A DNA stretch of 64,000 nucleotides, from the NCBI RefSeq assembly GCF_002079305.1, contig NZ_CP015039.1, positions 1,199,501 to 1,263,500 on the forward strand. The letters run 5' to 3'. Position numbers and translations under genes: made by a program. Position 1 is the first letter of the stretch, and each line of letters starts with the position of its first letter. This document shows positions 57,529 through 64,000 of this stretch, piece by piece. The notes beneath the pieces were generated by a model that was not told where the DNA came from, did no database searches, and saw nothing but the letters and a program-made list of their open reading frames with translations. The stretch is from Rhodovulum sp. P5 (GTDB lineage: Bacteria > Pseudomonadota > Alphaproteobacteria > Rhodobacterales > Rhodobacteraceae).

Positions 57529-58299
57529 TCAGGCCGTGACGGCCTCCCCGGCTTCACGTCGGCGCAACGCAGCCAGAGCACCCAAGCCGGTTAGTGCGAG
57601 CGGCAAGCCAGCGGGAACAGGCACCGGCGCCACCTCCTCCAAGCTGACCGACATGCCAGTAAGGTCATAGGCGAAAAAACCGTCAGCGGACTCGAAGAAC
57701 CCCCGCGCAAACACCGAATTGCCGAAATACGGTCGCGAAGCTTCAACATCCGACAAATCGAGGCTGTTCATCAGAATGAAGGAAAAGCCGAGCGACGGAT
57801 CTGCGCCAATCAAGTTCTCCGACTGCATCTCGAAGGTAAAATGGTAGAAGCCGTCGACCCCATCGAGGAAAATGTAAGAAAATGTATCGTTCGGACCGGT
57901 TGGATTGTCGTCGATCGCGCGAAAATTGATGCGTGCGTCAACGGTATTCGGCGCGATCAAGGGGCGAGAAGTCGATGTGATCCCGTTCAAGGTAATCTCT
58001 GAACGGGTACGCGTTGCATTCAGGCCCGCAGGTTCTGTGATGTTGATGAGCCCGAGTTTCCGATCACGATTTCCCGGCTCAAGTGGCAAAAACGGATCAT
58101 TGTCGGCACTGAATGTTGCGTTCAGATCAATCTCGAACCGCCCTGTCACGATATTGTCCGGATCAGGCGCTGTCGCGAAGTTTCCTGTCAGGCTATGTGC
58201 CGTTCCTGTAAAATCCAAGACGACCGTGTCTGCCTGCGCCTGCGCAGTAATTACGACAGAACACAACGCTCCGAGGCAACTAGCCCGAACTCTTTCCAC
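57529..58299 (-). CDS. VPLPA-CTERM surface/secreted protein
   Basis: 256 aa. A signal peptide (VRASCLGALCSVVITAQAQADT) leads to a beta-rich body (FEIDLNATFSADNDPFLPLEPG...). The C-terminus VPVPAGLPLALTGLGALAALRRRE is a sorting signal of the VPLPA/PEP-CTERM type: motif, hydrophobic helix and arginine cluster recognised by an exosortase-like enzyme. GTG 58299 is chosen because GGGGAGG lies six bases upstream and the signal peptide then has normal length. It interrupts the ribosomal cluster between rpmD and rplO. Its base composition looks less GC-rich than neighbouring genes. The exosortase is not in the window. Confidence 0.82.
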   Translation of the reverse strand: MERVRASCLGALCSVVITAQAQADTVVLDFTGTAHSLTGNFATAPDPDNIVTGRFEIDLNATFSADNDPFLPLEPGNRDRKLGLINITEPAGLNATRTRSEITLNGITSTSRPLIAPNTVDARINFRAIDDNPTGPNDTFSYIFLDGVDGFYHFTFEMQSENLIGADPSLGFSFILMNSLDLSDVEASRPYFGNSVFARGFFESADGFFAYDLTGMSVSLEEVAPVPVPAGLPLALTGLGALAALRRREAGEAVTA

Positions 58300-58384
58300 G
58301 ACATCCCTCCCCGTCAATATTGGCGGAAAGGTTCGCACGTTGATCGAGCCCACGCAAGGCGAATTGGAATAATCAAAAACGCAA

Positions 58385-58412
58385 AACGCCCCGGCACTAG
58401 GGCCGGGGCGTT
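58385..58412 (-). terminator. Strong intrinsic terminator after rpmD
   Basis: Perfect 11-bp stem AACGCCCCGGC/GCCGGGGCGTT (58385-58395 with 58402-58412), six-base loop. On the minus strand it runs into TTTTGCGTTTTT. It would stop most transcription of the ribosomal cluster before the VPLPA-CTERM gene. Confidence 0.88.
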
Positions 58413-58434
58413 CCGTTTCCGATTGCGCGGTATA

Positions 58435-58623
58435 TCAGCCGCGCTCTTCGATGATCTCGACCAGATGCGGGATCTTGGCGACCATGCCGCGGATCGACGG
58501 CGTGTCTTCCAGTTCCCGGGTCTTGTGCATCTTGTTGAGCCCCAGACCGATCAGGATCTTGCGCTGAACGGCCGGGCGGCGGATGGGGGAACCCACCTGC
58601 TTGACGACGATGGTTTTTGCCAT
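58435..58623 (-). CDS. rpmD: 50S ribosomal protein L30
   Basis: 62 aa: [47 protein letters not shown] is a typical L30. 12 bases after rpsE. Followed by a strong terminator. Confidence 0.97.
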   Translation of the reverse strand: MAKTIVVKQVGSPIRRPAVQRKILIGLGLNKMHKTRELEDTPSIRGMVAKIPHLVEIIEERG

Positions 58624-58635
58624 GTCTTTCGCTCC

Positions 58636-59214
58636 TTACGCTTCGGCCGGCGCATCGGCGGCGGCATCCTGCACGGGCGCATCGTCCTTGCGCAGGATAT
58701 CGGCCACCTTCTTGCCGCGACGCTGCGCAACCTGCCGGGGAGAGCTTTCCTTGGTCAGCCCGTCCAGCGTTGCGCGGATCATGTTGTAGGGGTTCTGCGA
58801 CCCGATGGACTTGGCCACCACGTCCTGAACGCCCAACATCTCGAACACGGCGCGCATCGGACCACCGGCGATGATGCCGGTACCTTGCGGGGCAGTGCGC
58901 ATCACGACGCGGCCCGCACCGTGGCGGCCCTCGATGTCATGGTGCAGCGTCCGACCCTCGCGCAGCGGCACGCGCATCAGGTTGCGCTTGGCCTGTTCGG
59001 TGGCCTTGCGGATCGCCTCGGGCACCTCTTTCGCCTTGCCCTTGCCGAAGCCCACGCGGCCCTTCTGATCGCCGACGACCACGAGTGCCGCAAAACCGAA
59101 GCGCTTGCCGCCCTTCACGGTCTTGGACACGCGGTTGATCGCCACGAGACGATCGGCGAATTCCGGGGTTTCGTCGCGGTCGCGGCGGTCCCGGCGATTG
59201 TCTTCTCTTGCCAT
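58636..59214 (-). CDS. rpsE: 30S ribosomal protein S5
   Basis: 192 aa. [46 protein letters not shown] (double-stranded RNA-binding fold) and [35 protein letters not shown] are standard. The alphaproteobacterial tail ([17 protein letters not shown]) extends beyond the E. coli protein. Confidence 0.98.
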   Translation of the reverse strand: MAREDNRRDRRDRDETPEFADRLVAINRVSKTVKGGKRFGFAALVVVGDQKGRVGFGKGKAKEVPEAIRKATEQAKRNLMRVPLREGRTLHHDIEGRHGAGRVVMRTAPQGTGIIAGGPMRAVFEMLGVQDVVAKSIGSQNPYNMIRATLDGLTKESSPRQVAQRRGKKVADILRKDDAPVQDAAADAPAEA

Positions 59215-59225
59215 CTCTCGTCTCC

Positions 59226-59585
59226 TCAGAACTTCAGGCCGCCCTCGCGGGCCGCATCGGCAAGCGCCTTGACCTTGCCGTGGAAGAGGAATCCGCCCCG
59301 GTCAAAGTAGCACTCTTCCACGCCAGCCGCCTTGGCACGCTCGGCAATCGCCGCGCCAACCTTGGCGGCGGCCTCGACGTTGTTCTTGCCGACGACGCCA
59401 AGATCCTTCTCCAGCGAGGAGGCCGCGGCGAGCGTCTTGCCCTGAACATCGTCGATCAGCTGCACGCTGATGTTCTTGTTGCTGCGATGCACGCTCAGGC
59501 GCACGCGCCCGGCATTCATCTTGCGAAGCTTGTTCCGAACGCGCAGGCGGCGTTTCAGGAACAGTTGTCTTTTGCTGTTTGCCAT
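59226..59585 (-). CDS. rplR: 50S ribosomal protein L18
   Basis: 119 aa, [49 protein letters not shown] to the C-terminal [27 protein letters not shown]. Binds 5S rRNA. 11 bases after rplF. Confidence 0.98.
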   Translation of the reverse strand: MANSKRQLFLKRRLRVRNKLRKMNAGRVRLSVHRSNKNISVQLIDDVQGKTLAAASSLEKDLGVVGKNNVEAAAKVGAAIAERAKAAGVEECYFDRGGFLFHGKVKALADAAREGGLKF

Positions 59586-59596
59586 CTGTCGCGCCC

Positions 59597-60130
59597 TTAC
59601 TTCTTCTTGCCTTCCTTACGGAAGATGAACTCGCCCTTGTAGCGGATACCCTTGCCCTTGTAGGGCTCGGGGCTGCGCCACTCGCGGATATTGGCCGCGA
59701 CCTGACCGACGAGCTGCTGATCCGCACCTTCGATCACGATCTCGGTCTGTTTGGGGGCCGTGACCGTGACGCCCTGGGGCACGTCGAAGTTCACCTCGTG
59801 GGAATAGCCGAGGTTCAGCTTCAGCGTGTTGCCCTGCATCTGGGCCCGATAGCCGACGCCCTGGATTTCAAGCTCTTTCTTGAACCCCTCGGTCACGCCC
59901 TTCACGAGGTTCGCAACCATCGTGCGCGACATGCCCCATTGCTGGCGCGCCCGCTTGGACGACCCGCGCGGGGTCACGGTGACGGTGTTGTCCTCAACCG
60001 TGAGGGTCACGTCATCCGTGGCGGTGAAGTTCCGGGTACCCTTGGGCCCCTTCACCTCGATGGTCTGGCCGGAGACGGATGCGGAGACACCCGACGGCAG
60101 CTCGACCGGTTTCTTACCAATACGAGACAT
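59597..60130 (-). CDS. rplF: 50S ribosomal protein L6
   Basis: 177 aa, [34 protein letters not shown] to the C-terminal [23 protein letters not shown]. Complete, two-domain L6. 11 bases after rpsH. Confidence 0.98.
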   Translation of the reverse strand: MSRIGKKPVELPSGVSASVSGQTIEVKGPKGTRNFTATDDVTLTVEDNTVTVTPRGSSKRARQQWGMSRTMVANLVKGVTEGFKKELEIQGVGYRAQMQGNTLKLNLGYSHEVNFDVPQGVTVTAPKQTEIVIEGADQQLVGQVAANIREWRSPEPYKGKGIRYKGEFIFRKEGKKK

Positions 60131-60141
60131 TCCGACCTCCC

Positions 60142-60540
60142 TTAGAACACCTGGCAGAGCACTTCGCCGCCAACATTGGCAGACCGTGCCGCTGCATCGG
60201 ACATCACGCCCTTGGACGTCGAAACGATGGAAACGCCCAGGCCCTGACGGACCTGCGGGATTTCCTTCACGCTCATATAGACGCGACGGCCGGGCTTGGA
60301 GACGCGGCGCAGTTCGCGGATCACGGGCTCGCCTTCGTAGTATTTCAGGCTGACTTCCAGTTCCGGCAGACCACGGCCGCCTTCGACCGTTTCATAGCCG
60401 CGGATGTAGCCTTCGTCTTTCAGCACATCCAACACCCAGGCGCGCAGCTTGGAGGCCGGGGTACGGACCGTCGATTTGCCGCGCATCTGCGCGTTGCGGA
60501 TGCGGGTCAGCATATCGCCGAGAGGATCGTTCACGGACAT
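60142..60540 (-). CDS. rpsH: 30S ribosomal protein S8
   Basis: 132 aa, [46 protein letters not shown], and the C-terminal [34 protein letters not shown]8 is the autoregulator of the spc operon in E. coli. Confidence 0.98.
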   Translation of the reverse strand: MSVNDPLGDMLTRIRNAQMRGKSTVRTPASKLRAWVLDVLKDEGYIRGYETVEGGRGLPELEVSLKYYEGEPVIRELRRVSKPGRRVYMSVKEIPQVRQGLGVSIVSTSKGVMSDAAARSANVGGEVLCQVF

Positions 60541-60552
60541 CTTTTCCCCTCC

Positions 60553-60858
60553 TTACCAGCTCGACTTGACCAGACCGGGGATCTGGCCCTTGGAGCCAAG
60601 TTCCCGCAGCATGATCCGCGAAACTTTAAGCTTGCGGTAATAGGCGTGAGGACGCCCGGTGAGCTGACAACGGTTGTGCAGCCGCGTCGCCGAGGAGTTG
60701 CGGGGCAGCTTGGCCAGCTTCAGCCGGGCCTTGAACCGCTCTTCCATCGGAAGGTCTTCGTTGTTCGCGATCTCTTTGAGCGCGGCACGCTTGGCGGCGT
60801 ATTTCTCGACCAGGCGCTGACGCTTCTTCTCGCGTTCGACCATAGACTTCTTAGCCAT
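60553..60858 (-). CDS. rpsN: 30S ribosomal protein S14
   Basis: 101 aa, the long zinc-free form: [30 protein letters not shown] and the C-terminal [39 protein letters not shown]. No CxxC zinc ribbon, as in C-minus S14. Confidence 0.98.
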   Translation of the reverse strand: MAKKSMVEREKKRQRLVEKYAAKRAALKEIANNEDLPMEERFKARLKLAKLPRNSSATRLHNRCQLTGRPHAYYRKLKVSRIMLRELGSKGQIPGLVKSSW

Positions 60859-60879
60859 GTGAAATTCTCCCTCCCGCGA

Positions 60880-61443
60880 TCAGCTGTTGAACGGCATGTT
60901 GAAATGCTTCAACAGCGCCTTCGCTTCCGCGTCGGTTTTCGCGGTGGTGGCGATAACGATATCCATGCCCCAGACTTCGTCGACCTTGTCGTACTCGATC
61001 TCGGGGAACACGATATGTTCCTTGATGCCGGTCGCGTAGTTGCCGCGCCCGTCGAACGATTTGCCCGACACGCCGCGGAAGTCGCGGATGCGCGGCATCG
61101 CGATGGTGATCAGGCGGTCGAGGAATTCGTACATCCGGTCACCGCGCAGCGTGACCTTGGCACCAAGCGGCATGTCCTCGCGAACACGGAAGCCGGCGAT
61201 CGACTTCTTGGCCTTGGTGATCACGGCCTGCTGACCGGCGATCAGCGTCAGGTCGCCCTGCGCCGACTTGGCTTTCTTGGAGTCGCGAACGGCCTCGGCC
61301 CCGCAGCCGATATTCAGGACGATCTTGTCCAGGCGCGGGATCATCATCTCGTTCTTGTAGGCGAATTCTTCCTTGAGCGCCGCCTTGATCCGATTGCGGT
61401 AGTCCGCCTTCAGACGCGGGGTATAGTTTGCAGCATCAAGCAT
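60880..61443 (-). CDS. rplE: 50S ribosomal protein L5
   Basis: 187 aa, [69 protein letters not shown] and [29 protein letters not shown]. Binds 5S rRNA. Its start overlaps the rplX stop by eight bases. Confidence 0.98.
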   Translation of the reverse strand: MLDAANYTPRLKADYRNRIKAALKEEFAYKNEMMIPRLDKIVLNIGCGAEAVRDSKKAKSAQGDLTLIAGQQAVITKAKKSIAGFRVREDMPLGAKVTLRGDRMYEFLDRLITIAMPRIRDFRGVSGKSFDGRGNYATGIKEHIVFPEIEYDKVDEVWGMDIVIATTAKTDAEAKALLKHFNMPFNS

Positions 61444-61750
61444 CGATCACTTCCCCCGATTTCTTGGCGTAACGCACCTTCTTGCCGTCTTCCATGCGGA
61501 AGCCGACGCGGGTCGGGCCACCGTCCTTGGGATCGACGAGGGCGAGGTTCGACAGATCGATCGGCATCGCCTTGGCGATCCGGCCGCCCTGGCTCATCTG
61601 GCTTTGCTTCTGGTGGCGCACAGCGATGTTGATGCCTTCCACCACGGCCTTGCCGGCCTTGGGATCAACCGACTGGATGGTACCTTCGCGGCCCTTGTCC
61701 TTGCCGGCCAGCACGATGACCTTGTCGCCGCTTTTCAGTTTCGCAGCCAT
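61436..61750 (-). CDS. rplX: 50S ribosomal protein L24
   Basis: 104 aa, [49 protein letters not shown] with the KOW motif. Starts one base after the rplN stop. Confidence 0.98.
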   Translation of the reverse strand: MAAKLKSGDKVIVLAGKDKGREGTIQSVDPKAGKAVVEGINIAVRHQKQSQMSQGGRIAKAMPIDLSNLALVDPKDGGPTRVGFRMEDGKKVRYAKKSGEVIDA

Positions 61751-61751
61751 C

Positions 61752-62120
61752 TTACAGCACCTCCGGGGCGAGCGAGATGATCTTCATGAAGTTCTTGCCG
61801 CGCAACTCGCGAACCACCGGCCCGAAGATACGGGTGCCGATCGGCTCGTTGTTGTTGTTGAGGATGACGGCGGCGTTGCGATCAAAGCGGATCGCGGTAC
61901 CGTCTTCGCGGCGAACCTCTTTGGCGGTGCGCACGACGACGGCCTTGCGCACGTCGCCTTTCTTCACGCGGCCGCGCGGGATGGCTTCCTTCACCGAGAC
62001 GACGATGATGTCGCCGACGGAGGCGTATTTACGCTTGGAACCACCCAGGACCTTGATGCACTGCACCCGGCGTGCGCCGGAGTTGTCAGCGACATCCAGA
62101 TTGGTCTGCATCTGGATCAT
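61752..62120 (-). CDS. rplN: 50S ribosomal protein L14
   Basis: 122 aa, [48 protein letters not shown] and the C-terminal [12 protein letters not shown]. Full length. 68 bases after rpsQ. Confidence 0.98.
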   Translation of the reverse strand: MIQMQTNLDVADNSGARRVQCIKVLGGSKRKYASVGDIIVVSVKEAIPRGRVKKGDVRKAVVVRTAKEVRREDGTAIRFDRNAAVILNNNNEPIGTRIFGPVVRELRGKNFMKIISLAPEVL

Positions 62121-62188
62121 GTGGTTTCTCCCGACCTTTGGGAACGATGTCCCAGGGTTTCGCTCAAACCGGGAAGTGAGCGCTCAGG

Positions 62189-62422
62189 TCAGACCTGGGC
62201 GATCACCTCCCAGCGTTTCGTCTTGGACTTCGGCGCGCATTCCTGAATGCGCACGGTGTCCCCAACCTGATACTGGTTGTTTTCATCGTGAGCCCGGTAC
62301 TTCTTGGACTTACGGATGGTCTTTTGCATGACGGGGTGCTTGAACCGGCGTTCGACCGAGACGGTGACCGTCTGGTTGTTCTGATTGCTGGTCACGGTGC
62401 CTTGCAGGATACGTTTGGGCAT
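62189..62422 (-). CDS. rpsQ: 30S ribosomal protein S17
   Basis: 77 aa, [47 protein letters not shown], an OB-fold S17. 15 bases after rpmC. Confidence 0.98.
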   Translation of the reverse strand: MPKRILQGTVTSNQNNQTVTVSVERRFKHPVMQKTIRKSKKYRAHDENNQYQVGDTVRIQECAPKSKTKRWEVIAQV

Positions 62423-62437
62423 ACTGGTCGGACTCCG

Positions 62438-62638
62438 TTACTCTGCCGCCGCGCGGGCTTTTTCGTTCAGAACCGTCTTCACGCGGGCGACGTCGCGACG
62501 GACGGCACGCATGCGGGCGGTATTCTCAAGGGCGCCGGTCGCCTGCTGGAAGCGCAGGTTGAAGGCCTCTTTCTTGAGGCTCGTCAGCTGCTCGCGCAGC
62601 TCGTCGGGCGTCTTGTCTCTCAGTTCCTGGGCGTTCAT
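62438..62638 (-). CDS. rpmC: 50S ribosomal protein L29
   Basis: 66 aa. [59 protein letters not shown] is the L29 helical hairpin. ATG 62638 with AAAGGAAC upstream is used; a longer open frame has no L29 similarity. It is separated from rplP by 225 bases, unusually far. Confidence 0.97.
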   Translation of the reverse strand: MNAQELRDKTPDELREQLTSLKKEAFNLRFQQATGALENTARMRAVRRDVARVKTVLNEKARAAAE

Positions 62639-62725
62639 CGCCTTGTTCCTTTCAACATCACCAGAGGGCCCCTTGGCTTGCGCACGGGTCACCCTGAGTC
62701 CGGTGGAGTTCATGGATGAGCGGCC

Positions 62726-62754
62726 CCTCTAAGCCCCCTACCCCGATAAAGCAA
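62726..62754 (-). promoter_or_regulatory. Candidate promoter upstream of rpmC
   Basis: TTGCTT (62749-62754), 17-base spacer, TAGAGG (62726-62731) on the minus strand. The CGCTTGC context is shared with the candidate rplO promoter at 57097-57125. It lies ~90 bases before rpmC, downstream of a terminator-like hairpin. Confidence 0.45.
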
Positions 62755-62815
62755 GCGTTATCTTGCCAATCCGGGCCGTAAACAGGTGAATCGGGCCGCG
62801 TAGGTCGTTTGGCAA

Positions 62816-62841
62816 AAGGCCCCGTCTTCAAACGGGGCCTT
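62816..62841 (-). terminator. Terminator-like hairpin between rplP and rpmC
   Basis: Perfect 10-bp stem AAGGCCCCGT/ACGGGGCCTT (62816-62825 with 62832-62841), loop of six. On the minus strand the U-run is short (TTTTGCC), so it may attenuate rather than stop transcription. It starts 22 bases past the rplP stop. Confidence 0.6.
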
Positions 62842-62863
62842 CGCAATCCTCTCGGAAGACCGA

Positions 62864-63277
62864 TTACCAGTCTTCGCGGTGCACGATCCGCGTCTTGATC
62901 GGCAGCTTCATCGCGGCCAGACGCAGGGCCTCGCGCGCGACGACTTCCGACACGCCGTCGATTTCGAACATCACGCGGCCGGGCTTGACCTTGGCGGCCC
63001 AGAAGTCGACGGAGCCCTTACCTTTACCCATCCGAACCTCGGTCGGCTTCGACGACACAGGGGTGTCGGGGAAGATACGGATCCAGACACGGCCCTGACG
63101 TTTCATGTGACGCGTCATGGCACGGCGCGCGGCCTCGATCTGGCGCGCGGTGATCCGTTCGGGCTGGATGGCCTTCAGGCCGAAGGTCCCGAAGTTGAGG
63201 TCGAACCCGCCTTTTGCCTGACCGTGAATCCGGCCTTTGTGCATCTTGCGGAATTTCGTGCGCTTAGGTTGCAGCAT
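62864..63277 (-). CDS. rplP: 50S ribosomal protein L16
   Basis: 137 aa, [62 protein letters not shown], and the C-terminal [21 protein letters not shown]. 12 bases after rpsC. Confidence 0.98.
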   Translation of the reverse strand: MLQPKRTKFRKMHKGRIHGQAKGGFDLNFGTFGLKAIQPERITARQIEAARRAMTRHMKRQGRVWIRIFPDTPVSSKPTEVRMGKGKGSVDFWAAKVKPGRVMFEIDGVSEVVAREALRLAAMKLPIKTRIVHREDW

Positions 63278-63289
63278 CTCTCAAACTCC

Positions 63290-64000
63290 TCAGCGGTCGC
63301 GATCGCGGCGCGGGCGCGACGGGGCACCGCCGCCTTCCTGCAGTTCGGCCGTGCGACGGTCACGGGCACTGGGGTCGTGCTCCATGATCTCGCCCTTGAA
63401 GATCCAGACCTTGATCCCGATGATGCCATACGGCGTTTCGGCCTCGGCATGGGCATAGTCGATATCGGCGCGCAGCGTGTGCAGCGGCACCCGCCCCTCG
63501 CGATACCATTCGGTCCGCGCGATCTCGGCACCGCCAAGGCGGCCGGCAACGTTGACGCGGATGCCAAGGGCACCCATGCGCATCGCGTTCTGCACCGACC
63601 GCTTCATCGCGCGACGGAAGCTGACCCGGCGTTCCAGCTGCTGGGCGATGCTTTCGGCCACCAGTTGGGCATCGAGTTCGGGCTTCCGGACCTCGACGAT
63701 GTTCAGGTGAAGCTCGCTGTCGGTCATGTTGGCAAGCTTCTTGCGCAGGGTTTCGATATCCGCGCCCTTCTTGCCGATGATCACGCCCGGACGTGCCGTG
63801 TGGATCGTGACGCGGCACTTCTTGTGCGGACGCTCGATGATCACGCGGCTGACGCCGGCCTGCTTGCATTCCTTGTGAACGAACTTCCGGATCTCCAGAT
63901 CTTCCAGCAGAAGATCGCCATAATCCTTGGTGTCGGCATACCAGCGGCTGTCCCAGGTGCGGTTCACCTGCAGGCGCATGCCGATCGGATTGACCTTATG
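63290..64000 (-). CDS. rpsC: 30S ribosomal protein S3 (start just beyond the right edge)
   Basis: The frame runs off the window reading [42 protein letters not shown]3 normally starts [11 protein letters not shown], so only about two codons are missing; the internal Met at 63979 is not the start. The KH domain ([37 protein letters not shown], with the GKKG loop) and the C-terminal domain ([20 protein letters not shown]) are complete. Confidence 0.97.
   Translation of the reverse strand, partial: HKVNPIGMRLQVNRTWDSRWYADTKDYGDLLLEDLEIRKFVHKECKQAGVSRVIIERPHKKCRVTIHTARPGVIIGKKGADIETLRKKLANMTDSELHLNIVEVRKPELDAQLVAESIAQQLERRVSFRRAMKRSVQNAMRMGALGIRVNVAGRLGGAEIARTEWYREGRVPLHTLRADIDYAHAEAETPYGIIGIKVWIFKGEIMEHDPSARDRRTAELQEGGGAPSRPRRDRDR

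Overview
The window is one contiguous piece of a high-GC alphaproteobacterial chromosome, almost certainly Rhodobacteraceae (Roseobacter/Rhodobacter group). The marker gene arrangements fit: fnrL beside hemN, an aapJQMP amino-acid importer, TRAP transporters, an ATP12-type chaperone, DUF1013/TrcR, a VPLPA-CTERM protein, and the S10/spc/alpha ribosomal cluster. I see no phage, plasmid, IS element, CRISPR array or tRNA. Both ends are cut inside genes (fnrL on the left, rpsC on the right).

Layout. 1-1.7 kb: fnrL and hemN diverge around a perfect FNR box. 1.8-11.5 kb (minus): an SRP RNA, a degenerate metallo-beta-lactamase-fold protein, dnaX-ybaB-recR, then a yejABEF-type peptide importer. 11.6-24 kb: lytic transglycosylase, dapA, a TrmO-like protein, a DUF4399 protein, a five-PAS GGDEF-EAL protein, TrcR, RNase T2, and a convergent pair of membrane proteins (polytopic Rossmann-like plus SLATT-like). 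23.5-33.4 kb (minus): a large catabolic operon with a polyamine-type ABC importer, a hydantoin/Asp-Glu racemase, a TRAP importer, diaminopropionate ammonia-lyase and N-carbamoyl-D-amino-acid hydrolase. A divergent GntR/FCD regulator flanks it, with a perfect 14-bp palindrome in the shared intergenic region. 34-37 kb: a GNAT protein, argB, sixA, ferredoxin. 37.4-42 kb: the aap operon, with a frameshift in aapM. 42-48 kb (minus): degP-like protease, rarA, crcB, rluC-type synthase, HAD phosphatase, ATP12 chaperone. 47.8-49.5 kb: a luxR-luxI quorum-sensing pair with a divergent 64-aa ORF. 49.5-64 kb (minus): ribosomal proteins from rpsC to rplQ.

The ribosomal cluster is the most unusual region. 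Two non-ribosomal inserts split it: a VPLPA-CTERM protein plus a tiny ORF between rpmD and rplO, and a PAS-GGDEF-EAL gene between adk and rpsM. Terminator-like hairpins and promoter-like sequences at 62.8, 58.4, 57.1, 54.4 and 52.2 kb suggest it runs as several transcription units. A folded element (20-bp perfect palindrome plus a possible three-way junction) lies between rpoA and rplQ.

The best candidates for undescribed biology are the convergent membrane pair at 20.85-23.37 kb, the carbamoyl/diaminopropionate catabolic operon that lacks a hydantoinase, the segmented ribosomal cluster, and the small ORF beside luxRI. All functional calls come from reading the translated sequence by eye; no database search was run.
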